Shown: piece after piece, positions 7,533 through 14,184 of the stretch
Numbering within the stretch: the stretch's first letter is position 1
Layout: each line of letters begins with the position of its first letter
Translations under genes and position numbers: made by a program
The notes under the pieces: model-generated
Told to the model about the DNA's origin: nothing
What the model saw: only the letters and a program-made list of their open reading frames with translations
The model's database searches: none
Assembly: GCA_022564385.1 (NCBI GenBank)
Contig: JADFLN010000006.1
Location: 1-28,862, forward strand
Direction of reading: 5' to 3'
DNA length: 28,862 nucleotides
DNA from: Nitrososphaerota archaeon
GTDB lineage: Archaea > Thermoproteota > Nitrososphaeria > Nitrososphaerales > Nitrosopumilaceae

Positions 7533-8039
7533 TTGTCAGAAATAGAGGCTAAAGTAGAGGAAGTAGTAGTAAAAAAGACAGAAACGCCAGTTAAGGAAGT
7601 GAAAACAGAGGCTAAAGTAGAAACAAAATCTCAACCAGAGGTAAAAAAAGAAGGTCCTGAAAAATGGGGAATTGTCCATATTTACAGTAGTTACAATAAT
7701 ACAATTATTCACTTAACTGATCTCACTGGTGGGGAAACAATCTCTATGAGTTCTGGTGGAATACATGTTAATGCTGACAGATATGAATCATCACCATTTG
7801 CTGCCATGAAAGCTGCAAATGCAGTAGTTGAATCGGCAAGAAACAAGGGAATCATTGGATTCCATATCAGGGTTCGCGCAGTAGGTGGAGTTGGATCTAG
7901 AGTACCTGGTCCAGGTGCACAAGCAGCCATTAGAGCATTAGCAAGAGGTGGATTCAAGATTGGAAGAATTGATGATGTAACACCTATTCCTCATGATACC
8001 ACTAGAAAGAAAGGTGGAAAACGAGGAAGAAGAGTTTAA
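7533..8039 (+). CDS. rps11: 30S ribosomal protein uS11
   Basis: 168 residues with a TTG start chosen by the TATA spacing. The core from about residue 42 (KWGIVHIYSSYNNTIIHLTDLTG) to the end is archaeal uS11 of the platform of the small subunit. It includes SSGG near the ESSPFAAM segment, RVRAVGGVGSRVPGPG, and the basic tail TRKKGGKRGRRV that contacts 16S rRNA. The first 40 residues are an added Lys/Glu/Val repeat-like segment (EAKVEEVV, EVKTEAKVETK) absent from most archaeal uS11, which are near 130 residues. The gene stands alone here, not in the usual rps13-rps4-rps11 cluster, as far as the window shows. Confidence 0.96.
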   Translation: MSEIEAKVEEVVVKKTETPVKEVKTEAKVETKSQPEVKKEGPEKWGIVHIYSSYNNTIIHLTDLTGGETISMSSGGIHVNADRYESSPFAAMKAANAVVESARNKGIIGFHIRVRAVGGVGSRVPGPGAQAAIRALARGGFKIGRIDDVTPIPHDTTRKKGGKRGRRV

Positions 8040-8347
8040 TCAACTATCTTTATTCTCACATCACAATTTTTAGTATTCAAATAATCAGTAATAAATAGCG
8101 CAAATTTTTGGGATTGATCATTTTTTCTATATTTTTCTAGCATATCAGAAAATTTTTTTTCTATACCATTTTGTAAATTGGGTTTAAAAGATAATGTAAA
8201 AAATGTCCAGCCAAACTTTGATGAAGGTTCACCAAGATCATATCCATTATAACCGCCTACAAGACTTTCCAAATGTGAAAGTGCAATTTTTATTGATAAT
8301 AAATCATCAGCATAGTTTTTTGTTCCAACTTCTAAAACTATATTCAT
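8036..8347 (-). CDS. Unknown protein, last gene of the rtcB cluster
   Basis: 103 residues. Its ATG (8347-8345) shares one base with the TAA of the upstream PDCD5-like gene, so translation is likely coupled. The sequence is mixed alpha/beta in character: MNIVLEVGTKNYADDLLSIKIALS, a Gly/Tyr loop (GGYNGYD), WTFFTLSFKP, then a charged helix and a final strand. It has no Cys or His cluster and no membrane segment. I do not recognise it. It overlaps the end of rps11 by 4 bp tail to tail. Its place behind rtcB and a putative nucleic-acid-binding protein suggests a role in RNA handling, which is inference from context. Confidence 0.65.
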   Translation of the reverse strand: MNIVLEVGTKNYADDLLSIKIALSHLESLVGGYNGYDLGEPSSKFGWTFFTLSFKPNLQNGIEKKFSDMLEKYRKNDQSQKFALFITDYLNTKNCDVRIKIVD

Positions 8348-8757
8348 TATTTATCAACAGATGATTTATCACGAAGTTTGTCACTTAACGATACAAATTT
8401 CCCATCTTGTTCAATGTGGATTTTTGTTTCCATCCTAACACTTAGTCCTACTGATCTAAATAATGCCAATAATTTTCCACCATCTAAAATTTCACTAATT
8501 TCACCAGTTTTAATCAATTCAGATAATTTTTCTATAATAATTTTAGCTTCGTTAGGAAATTGAGATTCTGCATTTTCTAAAACTTCTAATCCTCTAAATC
8601 CCAATCTATTGACTAGTAAATCTCGTGGATTTTCAAGCGGCTTTTCTTTGACAAGTTCTTGAGTTTTTTCAATTTCTTGTTGTGTAGCGATATTTTTTTG
8701 CATTTCAGCAAGTCTTTTTGCCTTTAGTCTTTCAAGTTCGGTATCTTCTTCGCTCAA
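8347..8757 (-). CDS. PDCD5/TFAR19-like nucleic-acid-binding protein (tentative)
   Basis: 136 residues with a TTG start whose bases overlap the rtcB stop (TTGA, 4 bp). The N-terminal helix ELERLKAKRLAEMQKN is the type seen at the start of archaeal PDCD5-family double-stranded DNA-binding proteins. A predicted helical core follows (LLVNRLGFRGLEVLENAESQ, EAKIIIEKLSELIKTGEISEI, KLLALFRSVGL), then a C-terminal METKIHIEQDGK that recalls the family's positively charged tail. The match is by layout rather than by a diagnostic motif, so the call is moderate. Tight packing with rtcB and the next gene argues for a shared transcript. Confidence 0.5.
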   Translation of the reverse strand: MSEEDTELERLKAKRLAEMQKNIATQQEIEKTQELVKEKPLENPRDLLVNRLGFRGLEVLENAESQFPNEAKIIIEKLSELIKTGEISEILDGGKLLALFRSVGLSVRMETKIHIEQDGKFVSLSDKLRDKSSVDK

Positions 8758-10202
8758 CCCTTAATCACACCAATAGGCACTAATTTTGCAACTTTTGTGG
8801 CAATTCCCAAATTATGAGACACATTAACTACTGCATCAACATCTTTGTATGCTTGAGGAGTTTCTTCCACAATTCCATCTCGTGTTAATGCCTTGATAAA
8901 TATGCCCTTATCATTAAGAGACTTTTTAACGTCATTTTCATTATATTTTCTCCTAGCCTTTGTTCTAGACATTGTTCGTCCAGCACCATGTGCTGTTGAA
9001 CCAAAACTCAAATCCATAGAATTAGGTTGACCAAGCAAAATCCAACTTGCAGTACCCATAGAACCGGGAACCAAAACAGGTTGTCCCAAATCACGATATT
9101 TGAAAGGTATTTCATCACGATTTGCAGGAAAAGCTCTTGTTGCACCTTTTCTATGAACAACAACTTTTCTTTCTTTTCCATCAACTTTGTGTTTTTCTAT
9201 TTTTGCAATGTTATGTGAAACATCATAAACTAATTTCATATCAAGATCAGATTCTGTTTGATTAAATACACGTTCAAAAGATTTTCTAGTCCAGTGAGTG
9301 ATCATTTGTCTATTACTCCATGCAAAATTTAACGCTGCAAACATTGCTTTTCTGTATGACTCACCTTCTTCAGAAGTATTTGGAACACATGCAAGTTCTC
9401 TATCTGGTAAATGAATATCATATTTTGCCATTGCCTGTTCTGCAACTCGGAGATAATCACTACATACCTGATGACCAAATCCTCTAGAACCGCAATGAAT
9501 TAAAACTGTAATAGTTCCTTCTTTAATTCCCATTCTGTTTGCTGCTTCTTCATCATGAATTTCTGAAACTTTCTGTACTTCAAGAAAATGATTTCCAGAG
9601 CCCAAACTTCCAAGTTGAGGAGCTCCTCTTTTTCTTGCCTTATCTGAAACTTTGTTTGGATCAGCATTTGGAATTTGACCATTCTCTTCACAAACATCAG
9701 AATCATTTGTTGAACCATACCCATGATCAATTGCCCAACTAACTCCTCTTACCAAAACTTCATCAAGTTCTGAAGGACTAAGTCTAACTGCACCTTTAGA
9801 GCCAACACCTGATGGAATAGAGCTGAAAAGATCATTAACAAGTTCTTTTAGTTTAGAGCGAACTGCTTGTTCAGTTAAATTTGTACGAAGTAATCTAACT
9901 CCACAGTTAATATCGTATCCAACACCACCAGGACTAATCATTCCTTCTTCTGCATCCATAGCTGCAACACCACCTACTGGAAAACCATATCCTTCATGAC
10001 CATCAGGCAAAACAATACTTTGACCAACTATTCCAGGAATAGATGCAACATTTCGTGCCTGCATAATTGTTCTATCAGACAACATTTTTTGTAGTAATGG
10101 TTCATCAGCATAGATTCTTACAGGAACTCTCATTCCAAGATTAGAGTCAGCATCAATTTGATATTGGTTTTCTCCAATTTTTTTTGGAGTACTTGCAGAC
10201 AT
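8754..10202 (-). CDS. rtcB: RNA-splicing ligase RtcB (tRNA ligase)
   Basis: 482 residues, ATG start. RtcB joins a 2',3'-cyclic phosphate (or 3'-phosphate) end to a 5'-OH end with GTP and Mn2+, and seals tRNA exons after archaeal intron removal. The Mn-binding Cys lies in GGVGYDINCGVRL (C100). GSLGSGNHFLEVQ and HCGSRGFGHQV carry further metal ligands. HGAGRTMSR holds H405, the residue guanylylated during catalysis. The length matches intein-free archaeal RtcB (about 480), and no intein is present. It is the first gene of a three-gene minus-strand cluster with no archease gene beside it. The window also holds a doubly interrupted tRNA-Trp, a natural substrate for this enzyme. Confidence 0.97.
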   Translation of the reverse strand: MSASTPKKIGENQYQIDADSNLGMRVPVRIYADEPLLQKMLSDRTIMQARNVASIPGIVGQSIVLPDGHEGYGFPVGGVAAMDAEEGMISPGGVGYDINCGVRLLRTNLTEQAVRSKLKELVNDLFSSIPSGVGSKGAVRLSPSELDEVLVRGVSWAIDHGYGSTNDSDVCEENGQIPNADPNKVSDKARKRGAPQLGSLGSGNHFLEVQKVSEIHDEEAANRMGIKEGTITVLIHCGSRGFGHQVCSDYLRVAEQAMAKYDIHLPDRELACVPNTSEEGESYRKAMFAALNFAWSNRQMITHWTRKSFERVFNQTESDLDMKLVYDVSHNIAKIEKHKVDGKERKVVVHRKGATRAFPANRDEIPFKYRDLGQPVLVPGSMGTASWILLGQPNSMDLSFGSTAHGAGRTMSRTKARRKYNENDVKKSLNDKGIFIKALTRDGIVEETPQAYKDVDAVVNVSHNLGIATKVAKLVPIGVIKG

Positions 10203-10290
10203 TGATATCGGTGAAATTTTATTTCAATCCAATTTAAATCATCAGAAGAATTGTAAAGAATTTCAAATTAATTAAAATTTATTCTGAAAT

Positions 10291-10446
10291 ATGTTAGATA
10301 AAGCAACAATCACAGAAAAAGCAGATAGATTATTTGCAGAATTAAGAGTAAATTCGGATAGTGTAATTGATGAAAGAAATTTCAAACAAGATTATTTCAA
10401 AGTTTTAGAGTGGGTATTATCAGAAACAGGAATTAAGCAAAAATAA
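10291..10446 (+). CDS. 51-aa microprotein, unknown
   Basis: ATG 10291 opens 51 codons: MLDKATITEKADRLFAELR, a short linker, then ERNFKQDYFKVLEWVLSETG and a Lys-rich end. Both halves look like amphipathic helices, so a small two-helix soluble protein is likely. An AT-rich stretch with possible TATA runs (TTAATTAAAATTTATT, 10269-10284) precedes it. It is divergent from rtcB, with 88 bp between. No family recognised; the coding call rests on residue pattern and a clean start and stop. Confidence 0.5.
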   Translation: MLDKATITEKADRLFAELRVNSDSVIDERNFKQDYFKVLEWVLSETGIKQK

Positions 10447-10514
10447 TTTTTAGAATAAGACTCTATTGTGAAATTAATGAGCTAATTTATTTAGGATAAA
10501 ATAAATTTTTTAGT

Positions 10515-10712
10515 GTGATTAGAAAAAAATTAACTAAAAAAGAAATAGAAGAACAGAAAAAACATCAAAAAGTAAGAACAAGTGCTTTAAGAGCTGCTCG
10601 AAGAAGTGGAAAAAGTATCAAAAAAGAAGGCAAAGTCAGCAAAGCCAGTGCCAAAACAAAAACACCCAGATCACAAAAGAAAATAGCTACAGTGAGAAAA
10701 TCTCGTTATTAA
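10515..10712 (+). CDS. Very basic 65-aa protein, possibly nucleic-acid-binding
   Basis: 65 residues with a GTG start. More than a third of residues are Lys or Arg. An N-terminal helix-like part (KKLTKKEIEEQKKHQKVRTS) and RAARRSGKSIKKEGK lead into a low-complexity Ser/Ala/Thr/Lys tail, SKASAKTKTPRSQKK, ending RKSRY. Such tails are typical of ribosome-associated or nucleoid proteins, so binding to RNA or DNA is a fair inference, but no named family fits. It stands alone between the 51-aa gene and purB. The 117 bp after it contain only AT-rich sequence before purB. Confidence 0.6.
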   Translation: MIRKKLTKKEIEEQKKHQKVRTSALRAARRSGKSIKKEGKVSKASAKTKTPRSQKKIATVRKSRY

Positions 10713-10829
10713 GTAGACTATAATCTAAAAAAGAACAATTTTTTTGAGGCTAGAATATATCAAAATAACTCTATACGCACAAAATCAGAATAAAGAAGTA
10801 GATTTATTTTCTCATAAATCGAAATCAAA

Positions 10830-12194
10830 ATGTTGGCAATTTTACCTATAGACAGTGGTCGTTATGGCACTAAAGAAATGTTAGAAATTTTCAGTGAACA
10901 AAAGAAAATCAATTATCAATTAGAGATTGAAGGTGCAGCTGCTATTTCACAAAGTGAAATAGGAATTATTCCAAAAACAGTTGGGAAAAAAATTCTCAAA
11001 GCAGCAACATCAGGAAAAATTACTGCAAAAAGAATCAAACAACTTGAAGCAAAAAGTGATCATGATACTGCAGCACTAGTTGAAGCATTAAATGAAAAAT
11101 GTACAAATGATGTTAGACCATGGATTCATTATGGATTAACAAGTAACGATTTAGTGGATACAAGTAATTCTATGCAAATGCGTGATACATTAAAAATAAT
11201 TGAACCAAAAGTTGCAAAGCTTGCAACAATTTTAGCACAAAGAGCAATCAAGCATGGAAAAGTTCCAGCCGTTGGTAGAACTCATGGACAACATGCAAGT
11301 ATCATTTCATTTGGATTAAAATTTGCAAATTGGGCGGCAGAGATGGCAAAACATGTAGAAAGAATTGAAGAGATTAAGAAAAGAATTCTAATTTGTAAGA
11401 CACTAGGTGTTGTAGGAACTGGTTCTTTAATGGGTGCAAAATCACTTGAGGTGCAAAAAAGAGTTGCAAAACGCCTAAAACTTTACCCAGTAGAAGTTGC
11501 CACTCAGATTGTTCCAAGAGAGAGATATGCAGAATATGTGTTTGAATTAGCATTGATTGGTGCAACTTTGGAAAAAATTGCAGTAGAGATTAGAAATCTA
11601 CAAAGAACTGAGATTGGGGAAGTTGCAGAACAATTCAAGAAGGGGCAAATGGGTAGCAGTGCAGTTCCAGTTAAAAGAAACCCAATCAAAAGTGAGAGGA
11701 TAACATCATTATCTAGAATTGTGAGAAGTCAAGTAGCTATTTCCTTTGAGAACATCCCATTATGGCATGAACGAGATCTTTCAAATTCAGCAAATGAGAG
11801 ATTTGTAATCCCAACAACATCTATCCTAGTGGATGAAATGCTAGAAACCATGACTAAAATCATTTCAAACTTGATGGTAAATGAGAAAAGAATTGTAGAG
11901 AATCTATACATCACAAAAGGGCAAATCTTTGCAGAATTTGTTTTAGAGGCGCTAATCAAAAAAGGTGTTCCAAGATTTGTAGCCTACAAAGATGTTCAAA
12001 GAGTTGCATTTTTAGCAAATGATAAGGGAATTCAATACATGGATGCAATCAAAAACGATAAAGCATTTTCTTCAAAGTTAACCAATAAAGAAATTGAATC
12101 CATTTTTTCACCAAATAAGCATCTTGGTGCATCACCTATGATAATTAGTAATGTAAAGAAATCAGTTCAAAAGACAGTTAAAAAATTTATCTAG
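10830..12194 (+). CDS. purB: Adenylosuccinate lyase
   Basis: 454 residues, ATG start. It splits SAICAR to AICAR and adenylosuccinate to AMP, both releasing fumarate, in purine synthesis. It belongs to the fumarase/aspartase superfamily. The three conserved regions are present: HYGLTSNDLVDTSN (100-113), VGRTHGQHA (148-156) with the catalytic histidine region, and the signature GSSAVPVKRNP (275-285), whose mobile loop carries the catalytic serine. The start sequence AILPIDSGRYGTKEM is typical of archaeal PurB. Length is normal. The 3' end overlaps the convergent asparagine-synthetase-like gene by 8 bp. No other purine gene is visible. Confidence 0.97.
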   Translation: MLAILPIDSGRYGTKEMLEIFSEQKKINYQLEIEGAAAISQSEIGIIPKTVGKKILKAATSGKITAKRIKQLEAKSDHDTAALVEALNEKCTNDVRPWIHYGLTSNDLVDTSNSMQMRDTLKIIEPKVAKLATILAQRAIKHGKVPAVGRTHGQHASIISFGLKFANWAAEMAKHVERIEEIKKRILICKTLGVVGTGSLMGAKSLEVQKRVAKRLKLYPVEVATQIVPRERYAEYVFELALIGATLEKIAVEIRNLQRTEIGEVAEQFKKGQMGSSAVPVKRNPIKSERITSLSRIVRSQVAISFENIPLWHERDLSNSANERFVIPTTSILVDEMLETMTKIISNLMVNEKRIVENLYITKGQIFAEFVLEALIKKGVPRFVAYKDVQRVAFLANDKGIQYMDAIKNDKAFSSKLTNKEIESIFSPNKHLGASPMIISNVKKSVQKTVKKFI

Positions 12195-12954
12195 TTTTTA
12201 GTAATGCCTTGTGAATTTTAGAACCATATTGTAGTGCTTTTTTTCTTTTTGTACAAGAAATTTCTGGAACACTAACCTGACTAGCTAATTTTCTTATGAT
12301 ATGTTTACGATACAAATCCTCTGAATCATGAATTTTCTCAGACAAAGGAATAGTTTTGGCATAATCTATAAATTTTGAAGATAGAAATGGTTGGATGATT
12401 TTTACATCAAATTCTGATGCAATTAGATTCACAGCCTTCATCATTTTTAGTTCGTTATCTAATTTAGAGATCATAACTTCATGAATTTTAGATTCTCCTT
12501 CAGAAAATGCTTCTCGATATACATTGTAACCACAAAATAATTCATCTATTCCATTTGCAGTGATTACTGTATCAAGATCTAAACTTTTTGCTAGTTGAGA
12601 AACATAATGAAATGCAATACAATTTTCATTCCATGATAGATTTTCAGTGTTTATTATTTGTTGAATTTTTAATGAAATTTCAGGAAATGTTTCTGAATCA
12701 ATTTCTAGAATATGATGAGAATAATTTAATTGTTCATTGACTTCTTTTGCAAATAAAATATCATGAGATTCTACAAATCCAATTGTCAACAATGTAATAT
12801 CATAATCCATATCTGAGCAAATTTTTGAGATTAACGTACTATCAACACCTCCAGAAAAGGCAATTCCAATTTTTTTTTCTTTTACAGTTTCAGAAATTGA
12901 ATTTTTAATGTTCTCAAGTAATTCTTTTTCCATCTGCCCCATTATAGATTCCAT
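12187..12954 (-). CDS. Stand-alone asparagine-synthetase-type ATP pyrophosphatase domain
   Basis: 255 residues, ATG start with two more ATGs at codons 5 and 8. The PP-loop AFSGGVDSTLIS (32-43) binds ATP. ANGIDELFCGYNVYR matches the AsnB synthetase domain motif (usually DELFGGY), and the C-terminal RKKALQYGSKIH fits that family. The glutaminase (Ntn) domain of AsnB, with its N-terminal Cys, is absent. The protein may therefore use free ammonia, plausible in an ammonia oxidiser, or act on another carboxylate. Several archaeal lineages carry such short forms. It is divergent from the pterin dehydratase gene 58 bp away. The exact substrate is not inferable. Confidence 0.8.
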   Translation of the reverse strand: MESIMGQMEKELLENIKNSISETVKEKKIGIAFSGGVDSTLISKICSDMDYDITLLTIGFVESHDILFAKEVNEQLNYSHHILEIDSETFPEISLKIQQIINTENLSWNENCIAFHYVSQLAKSLDLDTVITANGIDELFCGYNVYREAFSEGESKIHEVMISKLDNELKMMKAVNLIASEFDVKIIQPFLSSKFIDYAKTIPLSEKIHDSEDLYRKHIIRKLASQVSVPEISCTKRKKALQYGSKIHKALLKTR

Positions 12955-13012
12955 TAGAATGATAAGAAATCAAATCCTTTAACTATTAATTTAGCGTTCT
13001 ATGTGAAAAGGC

Positions 13013-13291
13013 ATGATAAAATTATCACAGACAGACATCGATGAAGAACTAAAGAGTCTATCTGGATGGAGTGTTGTAAATGAGAAACTTCACAAAGAAT
13101 TTCAATTTGATAGTTTTAACCAGGCATTCGGGTTTATGACTAGAGCAGCCATGGAAATTGAGAAAATGAATCATCATCCAGAATGGTTTAACGTATACAA
13201 CAAAATCACCATAGAATTAACTACTCATGATGCAGGAGGCATTACAAAAAATGATGTCAACTTGGCTAAAATTCTAAATTCTTTAGCATAA
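13013..13291 (+). CDS. Pterin-4a-carbinolamine dehydratase
   Basis: 92 residues, ATG start. The active-site pattern HHPEWFNVYN (54-63) and THDAGGIT (71-78) is diagnostic: H54, H55 and H72 carry out dehydration of 4a-hydroxytetrahydropterins. In animals and bacteria it recycles the cofactor of aromatic amino acid hydroxylases; in archaea the partner is unclear, and some relatives serve molybdopterin or other pterin metabolism. The short length (about 90-100) is normal. The next gene downstream contains a PTPS-type pterin domain, so the two may act on the same pterin. That is inference from adjacency. Confidence 0.93.
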   Translation: MIKLSQTDIDEELKSLSGWSVVNEKLHKEFQFDSFNQAFGFMTRAAMEIEKMNHHPEWFNVYNKITIELTTHDAGGITKNDVNLAKILNSLA

Positions 13292-13328
13292 TTCAAAAAA
13301 ATGGATTTTCAGGCATAATCATTACAGA

Positions 13329-13340
13329 ATTTATATTATA
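13329..13340 (+). promoter_or_regulatory. TATA box of the PTPS-family gene
   Basis: ATTTATATTATA is centred about 27 bp before ATG 13362, fitting a leaderless transcript that starts at or near the ATG. It implies that the PTPS-family gene can be transcribed separately from the dehydratase in front. Confidence 0.5.
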
Positions 13341-13361
13341 TCCAAAGTCAGATGACTTCAC

Positions 13362-14177
13362 ATGGCTTCAAGTCCTACAATTCTAGATTCTGACTTTAGA
13401 TATATCGATAAAAAGGGAAATTTGCTTAGAACAAGAACTGAACTAACAGTAGCACAAATGCTCACTTTTCTTGATGAAGAATACCAATACGATCACAAAC
13501 TCACATTAAAAAATGGAAATGAGGTTACAATTGATTTTAAAACAAAGAAAGGATTGATTGAAGTAATTGATAATGACCAAGACATTGAAAAATACAAACA
13601 AATCAAAGAAGATTTTCCTCAAGACAAAATTATGGCAATTGGACATGCAAAATATGTTGCACAAATTAAAGAATTACAGGATTTAGTATTTTATGACAAG
13701 TCACCACAGACAGGTTCTATATTTTTAGAAGACGGATCATTTTCATTTGATTATGCTCACATACTTCCATTAGTTGAAAAATGTTCTATCTTACATGGAC
13801 ATACATCTTCTGTAATGGTAGAGCTTGTAGGACAAATGAAAGATAATTTACTTTTAGATTTTGGTGTTGCTAAAAAAATTATCAAAGAAGTTGTTAACGT
13901 ATTTGATCATAAATTTTTCATTAATAGAAAATATCTAAAGAGTGAAGATGATTCACATTATAAAATTCAATTTGATGGTCCTAAAGGAACGTTTGAATTA
14001 CAAGTTCCAAAAAATACTACTTATCTTTTAGAAGGTGAGGCAACTGTAGAAAATCTTTCAAGTGAAATAATCAAATTATTAGCACCAAAAATGCCATCAA
14101 ATGTAGAAGCAGTAGGAGTTTACATCTATGAAGGTTACAATAAAGGTTCTCACATTATTTCAAAAATTTCAAGATAG
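13362..14177 (+). CDS. PTPS/QueD-family protein fused to a nuclease-fold-like N-terminal domain
   Basis: 271 residues, ATG start set by the TATA box. The C-terminal half (about 118-271) is a 6-pyruvoyl-tetrahydropterin synthase/QueD-type domain. FDYAH (129-133) and HGH (145-147) give the zinc-binding histidines H133, H145 and H147. C141 is the candidate catalytic cysteine, DFGVAKKIIKEVV precedes FDHKF (181-185), and E230 in ATVENLSSEI is the substrate-anchoring glutamate. The first 115 residues are extra: RTRTELTVAQMLTFL, YDHKLTLKNGNEVTIDFK and GLIEVID follow the pattern of PD-(D/E)XK nucleases (E27, D58, E67), but the final Lys is missing, so that domain is probably inactive or binds only. 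The reaction is likely on a 7,8-dihydroneopterin triphosphate-like pterin; the product is uncertain. Confidence 0.8.
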   Translation: MASSPTILDSDFRYIDKKGNLLRTRTELTVAQMLTFLDEEYQYDHKLTLKNGNEVTIDFKTKKGLIEVIDNDQDIEKYKQIKEDFPQDKIMAIGHAKYVAQIKELQDLVFYDKSPQTGSIFLEDGSFSFDYAHILPLVEKCSILHGHTSSVMVELVGQMKDNLLLDFGVAKKIIKEVVNVFDHKFFINRKYLKSEDDSHYKIQFDGPKGTFELQVPKNTTYLLEGEATVENLSSEIIKLLAPKMPSNVEAVGVYIYEGYNKGSHIISKISR

Positions 14178-14184
14178 TTAAGAA

